64,000 nt of DNA from contig JACJXW010000004.1 of NCBI GenBank assembly GCA_020636405.1, forward strand, positions 3,336,001 to 3,400,000, written 5' to 3'. The DNA is from Lewinellaceae bacterium (GTDB lineage Bacteria; Bacteroidota; Bacteroidia; Chitinophagales; Saprospiraceae). Below are positions 52,307-61,880 of this stretch, piece after piece. A program made the translations under genes and the position numbers. Each line of letters opens with the position of its first letter. The first letter of the stretch is position 1. Under the pieces are notes generated by a model. It was given only the letters and a program-made list of their open reading frames with translations. It made no database searches and was not told where the DNA came from.

Positions 52307-54955
52307 TTGGCAAAGGGTACGAAGAGCAAGAGCGGAAAGGTGACGCCTCTGATGGGGCAGTATTTCAAGGTGAAAAACAAATATCCGGATGCTATTCTGT
52401 TGTTCCGGGTAGGTGATTTCTACGAGACCTTTGGAGAGGATGCCATCACGGCATCTCAGGTGCTGGGCATCATTCTCACCCGGCGCAACAACGGCGGCAG
52501 TGACATCGAACTGGCAGGCTTCCCTCATCATTCCATGGACCTCTACCTGCCCCGGTTGGTGCGGGCGGGGTACCGGGTGGCAATTTGCGAACAGCTTGAA
52601 AAGCCCAGCCCTCAGAAAAAAGTCGTCAAAAGAGGCGTGACCGAGGTGGTTACCCCCGGAGTGGCTGTGGATGATAAACTGCTGGACCACAGGTCTAACA
52701 ATTATCTTGCATCTCTATTTCTTGGCCGTAAAGGACAGGTAGGGCTTTCTTTCCTGGATATTTCCACCGGCGAATTTCTCATGTGTGAAGGCAGCCTTGC
52801 CTACGCCGAAAAGCTGATCCAGAGCTTTAATCCCTCAGAGCTCATTTTCTCCAAGGATCGCCGTAAAGAGGTGGACAAACTGTTCGGGGATAAATATTTT
52901 ACCTTCATGCTCGACGAGTGGGTGTACAGCCTGGATTACACCCGCGAAAAGTTGCTGGAGCACTTTGAAGTACAAAATCTGAAAGGGTTCGGGGTGGAGG
53001 AGATGGAACTGGGGCAGGTGGCTGCCGGTGCGACGCTTCACTACCTGGCTACCACGGAGAACAAGAACCTTCAGCACATCAACGCCATCAGCCGTATTCA
53101 GCCTGACCGCTACGTCTGGCTCGACCGGTTCACGGTCCGTAACCTGGAGTTGGTCTACAGCAACCACGACAGCGGAGTGCCCCTGATCCGGATACTGGAC
53201 CAGACGGTTTCTTCCATGGGTGCCCGCCTGTTGAAGAAATGGGTGGTCCTGCCCCTGAAATCGATCCCGGCGATCGAAAGCCGCCTGGATATGGTGGGTT
53301 ATTTTCTGGACAACCCCGGATTGAGCGGAGAATTAGAACAATACATCCAGCAAATGGGCGACCTGGAGCGCCTGATATCCAAGGTGCCCCTGGGAAAGAT
53401 AAACCCGCGGGAAGTTGTACAACTTAAAAAGGCCCTCGGGCTGATCACCCCGATCAAGGAGCTGCTTATGGCAAGCGACAACCCGCATCTTGCCCAGATC
53501 GCGGAAGGGCTTAACCCCTGTAACCTGCTCAAGGAGGAGATCGGAAAGCAGATCGTCGAAGACCCGCCGGTCAACCTCGCCAAGGGTGGCGTGATCGCCG
53601 ACGGTTTCCATGAAGACCTGGATGACCTGCGCAACGTTGTTCAGAATAGTGAAGGACTGCTGGAAGAAATCCAGAGATCGGAGGCCCAGCGCACCGGTAT
53701 CAACAGCCTGAAGATCGGTTTCAACAACGTCTTTGGCTATTACCTGGAAGTGACCAACAAATATAAAAATCAAGTTCCTCCCGAATGGGCCCGCAAACAG
53801 ACCCTGACCAACGCAGAACGTTACATCACCGATGAGCTGAAAAAACTGGAAGCCAGGATACTGGGGGCTCAGGAAAAGATCCTCGAGCTGGAAGAAAGGC
53901 TCTTCGGCCAGTTGGTCCTTAGCCTGGCGGATTTCATTCAGCCTATTCAACACAATGCCAGCCTCATTGCCCGTATTGACTGCCTGCTGTCTTTTTCAAA
54001 AGTGGCCAAAAAGAACAACTACTGCCGGCCGCAGATCGACGATTCGCTGGTGGTGGACGTCCGGCAGGGCCGGCATCCGGTGATTGAACAATATATGGCG
54101 CTGGATGAAGAATACGTGCCCAACGATGTGTACCTGGATAATGAAGAGCAACAAATCCTGATGATCACCGGCCCCAACATGGCGGGGAAGTCTGCTTTGC
54201 TCCGCCAGACCGCTCTCATCTGCCTGATGGCCCAGATGGGGTCCTTTGTACCGGCCAAGAGTGCCCGGCTGGGCTTGGTGGATAAGGTCTTTACCAGGGT
54301 CGGGGCCTCCGATAATATCTCTTCCGGAGAATCTACTTTTATGGTGGAGATGAACGAGACGGCCAGCATCATGAATAACATCTCTGACCGCAGCCTTATC
54401 CTTCTGGATGAGATCGGCCGTGGAACCAGTACCTATGACGGGATCTCCATTGCCTGGTCAATTGCCGAATTTCTCCACAGTAACGGCATCGCACGCCCCA
54501 AAACCTTGTTTGCTACGCATTACCACGAACTCAATGAGCTGGCCAATAAATTTTCGCGGATCAAGAATTTCAATATCGCAACCAAAGAAGTTGGCCATAA
54601 GGTGATCTTCCTCCGCAAGCTCGTGCCAGGGGGCAGCGAACACAGTTTTGGCATCCATGTGGCCAAGATGGCGGGCATGCCCCGCAGTATTGTTGAGCGC
54701 GCCAGCCATATACTGACTCAGTTGGAACAAAAGTCCATCGATAACGGAGAAGAGGCAACTCCCGATGGCATCAAGGCGGATAAGCCGCAAATGCACAATA
54801 TCTCAACAGACTCCATTCAACTTAGCATCTTCGAAACAGTGGACCCCACAGCCGGAAAAATCAAAGAAGCGCTGCTCGACCTGGACCTGAACGCCATGAC
54901 CCCCATAGATTGCATGATGAAACTCAACGAACTGAAAAAACTTCTGGAAGATTGA
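52307..54955 (+). CDS. mutS: DNA mismatch repair protein MutS
   Basis: This is 882 aa from TTG 52307. That start is preferred because it gives the usual Bacteroidota N-terminus (short basic lead, then TPLMGQYFKVKNKYPDAI); the next in-frame ATG is at residue 16. The mismatch-reading motif F-Y-E (DFYETFGEDA), the connector/lever domains, and the ATPase are all intact: Walker A at G622-PNMAGKS, SGESTFMVEM, Walker B LILLDEIGRGTSTYDG and the TATHYHEL-type ATHYHELNEL. Length is standard. A perfect TTATCCACA sits immediately before the TTG. No mutL is near. Confidence 0.96.
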   Translation: MAKGTKSKSGKVTPLMGQYFKVKNKYPDAILLFRVGDFYETFGEDAITASQVLGIILTRRNNGGSDIELAGFPHHSMDLYLPRLVRAGYRVAICEQLEKPSPQKKVVKRGVTEVVTPGVAVDDKLLDHRSNNYLASLFLGRKGQVGLSFLDISTGEFLMCEGSLAYAEKLIQSFNPSELIFSKDRRKEVDKLFGDKYFTFMLDEWVYSLDYTREKLLEHFEVQNLKGFGVEEMELGQVAAGATLHYLATTENKNLQHINAISRIQPDRYVWLDRFTVRNLELVYSNHDSGVPLIRILDQTVSSMGARLLKKWVVLPLKSIPAIESRLDMVGYFLDNPGLSGELEQYIQQMGDLERLISKVPLGKINPREVVQLKKALGLITPIKELLMASDNPHLAQIAEGLNPCNLLKEEIGKQIVEDPPVNLAKGGVIADGFHEDLDDLRNVVQNSEGLLEEIQRSEAQRTGINSLKIGFNNVFGYYLEVTNKYKNQVPPEWARKQTLTNAERYITDELKKLEARILGAQEKILELEERLFGQLVLSLADFIQPIQHNASLIARIDCLLSFSKVAKKNNYCRPQIDDSLVVDVRQGRHPVIEQYMALDEEYVPNDVYLDNEEQQILMITGPNMAGKSALLRQTALICLMAQMGSFVPAKSARLGLVDKVFTRVGASDNISSGESTFMVEMNETASIMNNISDRSLILLDEIGRGTSTYDGISIAWSIAEFLHSNGIARPKTLFATHYHELNELANKFSRIKNFNIATKEVGHKVIFLRKLVPGGSEHSFGIHVAKMAGMPRSIVERASHILTQLEQKSIDNGEEATPDGIKADKPQMHNISTDSIQLSIFETVDPTAGKIKEALLDLDLNAMTPIDCMMKLNELKKLLED

Positions 54956-54975
54956 AGGTAGTGCACAAAAATAAA

Positions 54976-55001
54976 GCCCTGGGATGGCAAACATCCAGGG
55001 C
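54976..55001 (+). terminator. Hairpin after mutS (weak terminator candidate)
   Basis: GCCCTGGGATG (54976-54986) pairs with CATCCAGGGC (54992-55001), with one bulged G and a GCAAA loop. It follows the mutS stop by 20 bases. There is no T-run downstream, so termination is uncertain. The remaining bases to dapB show nothing clear. Confidence 0.4.
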
Positions 55002-55159
55002 CCGGTGGGTGGCGCCAGCTTTTCGTGTTTACTTGTCGGGCTGACCCCAAGAATTGCTACTGGCACACACCCGAAGACTAATTATCGCTTTGATGTATAT
55101 TGGGAAACTGGTTTTAGGACGGAATTTCCGCCCGGCGGCCACATCAATTTCTTGCAATT

Positions 55160-55876
55160 ATGAAAATAGCTTTACTGGGTTACGGAAAAATGGGGAAGGC
55201 TATTGAACAACTAGCCTTGCAGGATGGGGATGAGGTCGTCTTTCGTGCCGGTTCGGAAACCTCCGCGGAAGAAGTCAGGGCCTCGCTCCGTTCCGCTGAG
55301 GCTGCTATCGAGTTCAGCCGTCCTGAAAGTGCATTTGATAATATCCGGCTGGCATTGGAAGCCGGCCTGCCGGTCGTTTGCGGTACAACCGGCTGGCTGG
55401 GCCGCCTTTCAGAGGCGAAGGCCCTGTGTGAAGAACACCGTGGAGCTATGCTCTACGCTTCCAACTTCAGCATTGGCGTCAATGTTTTCTTTGCCCTTAA
55501 CCGTTACCTGGCCGGAATGATGGCCCGGTTGCCGCAGTACAAAGTGCGTATGGAAGAGATCCACCATACCCAAAAACTGGATGCTCCTAGTGGCACTGCC
55601 ATTACCCTGGCTGAGGATATTCTGTCCCGCCTACCCGGCCTGGAACAATGGGCCGGGGAGGAAGAAGCCGGGCCGGAGGCCCTGCCCATCCGCTCCAGGC
55701 GGGAAGGACAGGCCCCGGGAACGCATGAGGTACGGTATTACTCCTCCATCGATTCCATTACCATTCGCCACGAAGCCCATTCCCGGGAGGGTTTCGCCCG
55801 GGGTGCATTGCTGGCAGCCCGTTGGCTGGTAGGTAAAAAGGGGTATTTTGAAATGAAAGATATGCTCGGTTTTTAA
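55160..55876 (+). CDS. dapB: 4-hydroxy-tetrahydrodipicolinate reductase
   Basis: This 238-aa enzyme reduces 4-hydroxy-tetrahydrodipicolinate in lysine/diaminopimelate synthesis using NAD(P)H. The nucleotide loop is GYGKMGKAIE at the N-terminus. VCGTTGWLG, ASNFSIGVNVFF and the signature EIHHTQKLDAPSGTAITLAE (catalytic His and Lys region) are present. The end has GFARGALLAARWLVGKKGYFEMKDM. Length is typical of the shorter Bacteroidota DapB. ATG 55160 is the start. Confidence 0.96.
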   Translation: MKIALLGYGKMGKAIEQLALQDGDEVVFRAGSETSAEEVRASLRSAEAAIEFSRPESAFDNIRLALEAGLPVVCGTTGWLGRLSEAKALCEEHRGAMLYASNFSIGVNVFFALNRYLAGMMARLPQYKVRMEEIHHTQKLDAPSGTAITLAEDILSRLPGLEQWAGEEEAGPEALPIRSRREGQAPGTHEVRYYSSIDSITIRHEAHSREGFARGALLAARWLVGKKGYFEMKDMLGF

Positions 55877-55916
55877 AAGAAATGATGGAATATCTGCTGC
55901 TCCATGAAATGATGAA

Positions 55917-57026
55917 ATGATGAAAATACCCAAACGCTTCCGCCAAGGCCTCCGCATCCTAGGTTTCCTTCTTGCCCTCCTCCTGCTGTACATCGGGGCA
56001 GTCCTGGCTTATGGAACTTATGACGACTGGGAGCCACCAGCAGTCAGCGCACTCGAACCGAGTCAGCTATCCGAAAAGAACCCCATTCGGGATAGTATCC
56101 TTTCTTTCGTCATCTGGAATCTGGGTTACGGTGGGCTAGGGGAGGAGTCGGACTTCTTTTATGACCACGGCAATATGTTCCTTTCTGGTGGCCGCATGGT
56201 GCGGGCTCCCCGGGAGTATGTGGAGAAGAATATTGCCGGCGATACCCTTTTTGTGCAGACCACTCGTTCGGACTTTTTTCTGTTTCAGGAAGTGGATTTC
56301 TCCGCCCGGCGCAGCTATTTTATCAATCAGTTTGAAAAGATCGGTGAGCAATTGCCGGGTTATGCTGCTTTTTTTGCGCCCAATTACAAGGTTTCCCGAG
56401 TACCTATTCCCATTATGGAGCCCTGGAGGGCTTACGGAAAAGTATTGAGCGGGCTGGCTACCTACAGCCGCTACCAACCCTATGAATCCAATCGGTTGCA
56501 GTTACCGGGGTCTTTCCCCTGGCCTACCCGCATCTTCCAGCTGGACCGCTGTGTAGCCGTGCATCGCTATCGCCTGGCCAATGACAAGGAACTGGTAGTC
56601 ATGAATGTTCACAATTCCGCCTACGATGCCGATGGGGCACTGAAACGCCAGCAAATGGCTTTCTTGCGGGAACTGTTGCTGGAAGAATACGAGCAGAAGG
56701 GGAATTATATAGTGGTTGGGGGTGATTGGAATCAGTGTCCGCCCTATTTCCGCTTCGATGGTTTCATGCCGGGCAATACCCAGGGGTATACCCAGATCAA
56801 TATTGACCCCGAATTCCTGCCTGAAGACTGGAAGTGGGCCTATGACCCTACCATTCCTACCAATCGGAAGGTTCGCACCCCTTATGTGGCAGGCCAATCT
56901 TTTATCACCCTCATTGATTTTTTCCTGGTCAGCCCCAACATCCGGGTTCGTTCTGTAAAAGGGTTGGACCAGCAATTCCGCTTCTCCGACCACCAACCGG
57001 TGTGGATGGAGGTAGAGTTGTTGTAA
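55917..57026 (+). CDS. Endonuclease/exonuclease/phosphatase-family protein, membrane-anchored
   Basis: This is 369 aa from ATG 55917; a second ATG at 55920 is equally likely. One hydrophobic helix (about residues 13-32, ILGFLLALLLLYIGAVLAYG) anchors it. The EEP fold follows: SFVIWNLGYGG (Asn), FFLFQEVDF (the metal-binding Glu), VMNVHNSAYD, VVGGDWNQCP (Asp/Asn) and the closing RFSDHQPVWMEVEL (Asp-His). These are the catalytic motifs of the DNase I/sphingomyelinase/phosphatase superfamily. The substrate (phospholipid, nucleic acid or another phosphodiester) is not specified. It begins 40 bp after dapB. Confidence 0.87.
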   Translation: MMKIPKRFRQGLRILGFLLALLLLYIGAVLAYGTYDDWEPPAVSALEPSQLSEKNPIRDSILSFVIWNLGYGGLGEESDFFYDHGNMFLSGGRMVRAPREYVEKNIAGDTLFVQTTRSDFFLFQEVDFSARRSYFINQFEKIGEQLPGYAAFFAPNYKVSRVPIPIMEPWRAYGKVLSGLATYSRYQPYESNRLQLPGSFPWPTRIFQLDRCVAVHRYRLANDKELVVMNVHNSAYDADGALKRQQMAFLRELLLEEYEQKGNYIVVGGDWNQCPPYFRFDGFMPGNTQGYTQINIDPEFLPEDWKWAYDPTIPTNRKVRTPYVAGQSFITLIDFFLVSPNIRVRSVKGLDQQFRFSDHQPVWMEVELL

Positions 57027-57236
57027 GGCGGTGGTTCGGTATTCGTTTTTCGGTATTTGGCGGCACATGGTGGCCGGCGAACCCCTAATACCAAACTGAG
57101 AACGCCTTCCTTCTCCCTCCGGATGATGAAAGTTACCCCTCCAACTGAGAAAAATCATTCCCGGCCTGCTGCCATACCCCTACTTTTGAAAGTGTTTAAA
57201 ACACACTAATCAGGCAATACCGAAAACTTTCCTACC

Positions 57237-60005
57237 ATGAAGTACACCAAATATGTCTACACCTTCGGAGACAAAAAAGCAGAAGGCAATAGCAAAATGA
57301 AAGAGCTGCTGGGCGGCAAAGGCGCCAACCTGGCGGAAATGAACCTCATTGGCGTTCCCGTGCCTCCCGGATTCACCATCACCACGGAAGCTTGCAACAA
57401 TTATTATAAGAACGGCAAGGATGAGATCCTTCAGATTCTGAATGAGCAGGTCAGGGAGGGGGTTCAGCATGTGGAAGAAATCACGGGTAAGCGTTTCGGC
57501 GACCCCACCAACCCACTCTTGCTGTCCGTACGTTCCGGCGCCCGAGCTTCCATGCCAGGCATGATGGATACTGTCCTCAACCTGGGTATGAACGCAGAAG
57601 TAGTCGACGGTTTTGCCAACAAGACCAACAATGGCCGCGCCGCGTGGGATTCTTACCGCCGGTTCATCCAAATGTACGGTGATGTGGTCATGGGCCTGAA
57701 ACCTGAAAACAAGGAAGATTCTGACCCCTTTGAAGATGCCATCGACCAGCTCAAGGAAGAAAGAGGAGTTGAAAATGATATTGAACTGACAAAAGAAGAC
57801 CTGGTAGAACTGTGTAACCGTTTCAGCCTGCTTATTGAAAAGCGCACCGGCAAGGCCTTCCCGCAGGATCCATGGGAACAGCTTTGGGGTTCCATTACCG
57901 CCGTATTTGACAGCTGGATGAACAATCGCGCCATCCACTACCGCGCCCTGAACGGTATCCCGTCCAGTTGGGGAACGGCTGTCAACGTACAGGCCATGGT
58001 GTTTGGCAATATGGGCAATACTTCCGCCACCGGCGTTGCGTTTACCCGCGACCCCGCTACCGGCGAAAACATTTTTACTGGCGAATACCTGATCAATGCA
58101 CAAGGCGAAGACGTGGTTGCCGGTATCCGTACCCCTCAGCAGGTGACCAAAGAAGGTTCTCAACGCTGGGCAAAACTAGCCGGCATTTCCGAGGAGGTGC
58201 GTAGAACGCAGTATCCTTCTCTGGAGGAAGCCATGCCGGGTATCTACTTTGAACTGGATGAACTGCAAAACCGCCTTGAAGACCACTATGCCGATATGCA
58301 GGACCTGGAGTTTACCATAGAAGAAGGTAAGTTGTGGATACTCCAGACCCGGAACGGCAAACGCACGGGCCCCGCTATGGTCCGCATCGCTGTGGAAATG
58401 CTGGAAGAAGGTGTGATCGACGAGAAAAAAGCACTTCTTCGGGTAGAACCTGAAAAATTGAACGAATTGCTCCACCCTGTATTCGATAAGCAGGGGCTGG
58501 CCAATGCCAAGGAGATCACCAAGGGCCTACCTGCATCACCAGGCGCCGCTACCGGACAGGTCGTCTTTTTTGCCGATGAAACGGTTGAATGGGCCAAAAA
58601 GGGTAAAGACGTGATCCTCGTCCGCCGGGAAACCTCACCTGAAGATATTCAGGGAATGGACAGCGCCAAGGGAATCCTCACCAGCCGTGGCGGTATGACA
58701 TCCCACGCTGCTGTGGTGGCTCGGGGCATGGGCAAATGTTGTGTTTCCGGCGCCGGCGCTCTTCATATCGACTACAATAGCCGCACGTTCACAGTAGATG
58801 GCACAACGTATAAAGAAGGCGACTGGATCTCTCTCAACGGTACCACCGGACAGGTGTTCGAAGGCAAGGTCCCTACTCAGGAAGTAGAGCTGAGCGGCAA
58901 CTTTGGCCAACTGATGAAACTTGCGGATAAGTACGCCCGCCTGGAGGTGCGCACCAACGCAGATACGCCGGAGGAAGCAGAAATTGCCCGGAAATTTGGG
59001 GCGACCGGTATTGGGCTTTGCCGCACCGAGCACATGTTCTTCCAGGCCGACCGCATCCTCGCTGTACGGGAAATGATCCTGGCCGAAGATGAAGCCGGGA
59101 GACTTGAGGCTCTGGAAAAACTGTTGCCCTTCCAACGGGAAGACTTTGAAGGTATCCTCCGGGCCATGAAAGGCCTGCCGGTGACCATCCGCCTGCTCGA
59201 CCCACCATTGCATGAATTCCTGCCCAGTACGGAGGATGCAATCAAGGAGATGTCAGAAGATATGGGCATCAGCGTCGAACGCATCAAGGAACATATTGAA
59301 GAACTGGAAGAGGTAAACCCGATGCTCGGCCACCGGGGATGCCGCTTGGGCAATACCTATCCCGAGATCACCGGAATGCAAGTGCGCGCCATCCTGGAAG
59401 CGGCGCTCAACCTGAAAGCCAAGGGCATTGAGGTGAGACCGGAGATCATGATACCGCTTACCAGCGTCGGCAATGAGCTGAAGCTGCAGCGTGACTTCAT
59501 TCGCGAAACTGCACAGAAGGTATTCGAGGAAAGAGGCGATAAGGTCAAATACCAGATCGGTACAATGGTTGAAGTACCACGTGCTGCTTTGGTGGCTGAC
59601 AAGCTGGCCAAATGTGCCGACTTCTTCTCCTTTGGAACTAATGACCTGACGCAGATGACCTTTGGTTTCTCCCGTGATGACGTGGGCAAGTTCCTGCCGG
59701 TTTATTTCGAAAAAGGGTTATTGATCAACGACCCGTTCCAGTCAATAGACCAGGACGGTGTCGGCCAGCTGGTGAAAATGGGCGTCGAAAAAGGGCGCCA
59801 GACCAAAGAGAACCTTACTACCGGTGTCTGCGGCGAACACGGCGGCGATCCCGCTTCCGTAGAGTTCTTCCACAGGATCGGCCTGAACTACGTCAGCTGC
59901 TCTCCGTTCCGGGTGCCCATTGCGCGGCTCGTCGCCGGACAGGCAGTAGCCAAGGAAAACCTGCACATCAAGCAGGAAGCACTGGAAGGTGTGGATGCTT
60001 GCTAG
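57237..60005 (+). CDS. ppdK: Pyruvate, phosphate dikinase
   Basis: This 922-aa enzyme interconverts pyruvate, ATP and Pi with PEP, AMP and PPi. The N-terminal ATP-grasp part begins KYVYTFGDKKAEGNSKMKEL and contains LLSVRSGARASMPGMMDT. The phosphohistidine domain has H490 in SRGGMTSHAAVVARGMG, and CCVSG follows. The C-terminal barrel has FGTNDLTQMTFGFSRDD and catalytic Cys865 in GVCGEHGGDP. It is complete and standard in length. With malic enzyme (25.1 kb) it can turn C4 acids to PEP for gluconeogenesis. Confidence 0.96.
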   Translation: MKYTKYVYTFGDKKAEGNSKMKELLGGKGANLAEMNLIGVPVPPGFTITTEACNNYYKNGKDEILQILNEQVREGVQHVEEITGKRFGDPTNPLLLSVRSGARASMPGMMDTVLNLGMNAEVVDGFANKTNNGRAAWDSYRRFIQMYGDVVMGLKPENKEDSDPFEDAIDQLKEERGVENDIELTKEDLVELCNRFSLLIEKRTGKAFPQDPWEQLWGSITAVFDSWMNNRAIHYRALNGIPSSWGTAVNVQAMVFGNMGNTSATGVAFTRDPATGENIFTGEYLINAQGEDVVAGIRTPQQVTKEGSQRWAKLAGISEEVRRTQYPSLEEAMPGIYFELDELQNRLEDHYADMQDLEFTIEEGKLWILQTRNGKRTGPAMVRIAVEMLEEGVIDEKKALLRVEPEKLNELLHPVFDKQGLANAKEITKGLPASPGAATGQVVFFADETVEWAKKGKDVILVRRETSPEDIQGMDSAKGILTSRGGMTSHAAVVARGMGKCCVSGAGALHIDYNSRTFTVDGTTYKEGDWISLNGTTGQVFEGKVPTQEVELSGNFGQLMKLADKYARLEVRTNADTPEEAEIARKFGATGIGLCRTEHMFFQADRILAVREMILAEDEAGRLEALEKLLPFQREDFEGILRAMKGLPVTIRLLDPPLHEFLPSTEDAIKEMSEDMGISVERIKEHIEELEEVNPMLGHRGCRLGNTYPEITGMQVRAILEAALNLKAKGIEVRPEIMIPLTSVGNELKLQRDFIRETAQKVFEERGDKVKYQIGTMVEVPRAALVADKLAKCADFFSFGTNDLTQMTFGFSRDDVGKFLPVYFEKGLLINDPFQSIDQDGVGQLVKMGVEKGRQTKENLTTGVCGEHGGDPASVEFFHRIGLNYVSCSPFRVPIARLVAGQAVAKENLHIKQEALEGVDAC

Positions 60006-60064
60006 GAAGGGACGCTTGTTCGCCAGTTCGGTATTCGGTCGTTCGAAGCCATAAACTTCGATCC

Positions 60065-60127
60065 CGAATACCGAATCACGAATCACGAGTAACGAATCCC
60101 GAATCACGAATCACGAATCACGAACTA
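60065..60127. repeat. Heptanucleotide tandem repeat (CGAATCA-like)
   Basis: Nine successive 7-base units run from 60065: CGAATAC, CGAATCA twice, CGAGTAA, CGAATCC, CGAATCA three times, and CGAACTA. The repeat fills most of the spacer after ppdK. No transcript or protein is implied; it may be a slippage-prone tract. Confidence 0.8.
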
Positions 60128-60179
60128 GGACGACATCCGGGGCGAAGAGGGCATAGCCGCTTTGCTCCGGATTTTTTTG

Positions 60180-61598
60180 CTATTCTATTTCGGCAAGCTT
60201 TTCCTTGAGCCAGTTGACCGATACGATCCCTTTCGTGGATTCAATCTCCTCTTTGAGTTTCTTGATAGCGTCCTGGTCACCTGGAATGATCCGGGTAAGT
60301 TTCTTGGTGAATTTGATCAGGTTCTTATAGTTCCTTCTACGTTGTTGCGGAATGTCTTTATGGCGGTTGAGGTAGGTCCGGAAGCTCTCCAGGAGAGAGT
60401 AAAGTGGTTCTATTTCGTCGATTTCATAGTAAGTGGCCAGCAACATGGTCTTGGAATTGAGGTTGTAAGTCGGGTCCTCATATTCCACTTCTCGCAATAG
60501 CTCAATGACCTTGTCGTACTTTTTCTGATAAAAATACAGTTGCGCGAGGTTAAATGTAACGGCATTCTCCCTGAAGTTCTCTTTCAGGCGGAATTGATAT
60601 TTTTTGATAAACCCCTCGGTCCATTGATATTTCCCTAGGCGAAGGGCGGCAACAACGATATTCCGAAAATCCCAGGGGGACATTTCCCCGTCGGTGAAGA
60701 TCAGTTCCTTTTCCAGGAGGTCCTTGTATAGCTCGAACAGTTCCTTTAGGAAGTTTTGCTGCCCCCGGTTGGACTTACGGATACAATAGTTCATTGCGTA
60801 AGAGTACATGGTGTACGCCTCTTTTTGGGGGAAGTTCAGGCTGTGTTTATTGAGCAGGGACTTTAGCCTGTAGTAGTGGGATTCGTCATCTACATCCGTT
60901 TGAGTCAGATAGATCTGGTAATAAATGGATACGGCTGGTACATCCTGGTAGTCGTGTTGTTTGATGTGGTTGATGATCTCATCGATAAAAAGCAACTCAT
61001 ACTCGTGAGACACGACATATTGCCGGCTAAGAACAGAACAGTAAAGCCTCAGTTTTTCAGCAAGGTAGAAGTAATCCAGGTTAATAATGATGTCTTCGAC
61101 GTTGGTTTTGTCTGTCCGGTTGATTTCGAAGCCGGTCAGTTCGTAGTAGTTCTTCTCAATTTCGTACTGGAAAAAATAATAGCTGGACGGCTTATGGCTC
61201 TGCTGTTTCAGCAACCGCCTGGATGTTCGCATGGCGGTACTGTATAACTTCTTCATTTTTTTTTTGCCGATAGACTCCATCAGGTAGGTTGCCTGATGGA
61301 GAGGGTTGCTCTCATAGGCCTGTTGGGCGAGGTAACCCTCGATCAATTTAAGGAGGTCGGAGCAATATTTTCGAAACCGAACATCATCGTAGTCTTTGCC
61401 TGGCTGTATTTTCTCCCAGATGTATTCCTTCTCCAGCTTCAAACCATTTTCGCCGTTAATGGCAGAGATGAGGTGCTCAAAGAGCTCCAAAAGTTCCTCA
61501 CTCCGGTTAAAATATGGAGACTGAATGTACTTGCGGCAGCGGTTCTGCTCGTATTTATCGAAATGTTCTAGGATTGTGTACAACTTACTATTGTACAT
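60180..61598 (-). CDS. Hypothetical all-helical protein, TPR-like
   Basis: This 472-aa protein has no signal peptide and no cysteine or catalytic motif. It starts MYNSKLYTILEHFDKYEQNRC and is rich in Tyr, Leu, Lys and Glu in a pattern of paired helices. The C-terminal half has TPR-like stretches (ENAVTFNLAQLYFYQKKYDKVIELL). It is probably a scaffold of helix repeats. I do not recognise a named family. It converges with ppdK and diverges from the secreted protein gene at 61881, sharing a 282-bp promoter region. Confidence 0.8.
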   Translation of the reverse strand: MYNSKLYTILEHFDKYEQNRCRKYIQSPYFNRSEELLELFEHLISAINGENGLKLEKEYIWEKIQPGKDYDDVRFRKYCSDLLKLIEGYLAQQAYESNPLHQATYLMESIGKKKMKKLYSTAMRTSRRLLKQQSHKPSSYYFFQYEIEKNYYELTGFEINRTDKTNVEDIIINLDYFYLAEKLRLYCSVLSRQYVVSHEYELLFIDEIINHIKQHDYQDVPAVSIYYQIYLTQTDVDDESHYYRLKSLLNKHSLNFPQKEAYTMYSYAMNYCIRKSNRGQQNFLKELFELYKDLLEKELIFTDGEMSPWDFRNIVVAALRLGKYQWTEGFIKKYQFRLKENFRENAVTFNLAQLYFYQKKYDKVIELLREVEYEDPTYNLNSKTMLLATYYEIDEIEPLYSLLESFRTYLNRHKDIPQQRRRNYKNLIKFTKKLTRIIPGDQDAIKKLKEEIESTKGIVSVNWLKEKLAEIE

Positions 61599-61630
61599 AT
61601 TGATTTTTTTTTAGTATTTTGGCCCTGACT

Positions 61631-61863
61631 TAGCAATGATTATCCCCCCTCCGGGCTTTGATGCCCAAATTTAGGTAATTTTTTCCTTCAGTTACGAAGC
61701 TGCTTCTTGCCTTTGTTACTGGATGTGGTGATTTTAACCGATCAGACACTTTAAAAATTATCCACATTCATGAAACTGGAGAAAAAAATTATCGTAATTA
61801 CCGATAATTGTCTTATTTTAGTGGGCGAAATAGCAATGATAAGCCCCCAGGATTAGCAATGAG
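61631..61863. promoter_or_regulatory. Repeated TAGCAATGAT motif and palindrome in a divergent promoter region
   Basis: TAGCAATGAT followed by four bases and CCCC occurs at 61631 and again at 61831, exactly 200 bp apart, with a third partial copy (TAGCAATGAG) at 61854-61863. A palindrome AATTATCG (61787-61794)...CGATAATT (61802-61809) lies between the second pair. The stretch separates the helical-repeat gene and the secreted-protein gene. It is a likely site for a shared regulator. Confidence 0.45.
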
Positions 61864-61880
61864 TTTAAAAATCCACGAAC

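Noticed and set aside
60065..60127. CRISPR array
   Set aside because: The repeat unit is only seven bases with no spacers and no cas genes.
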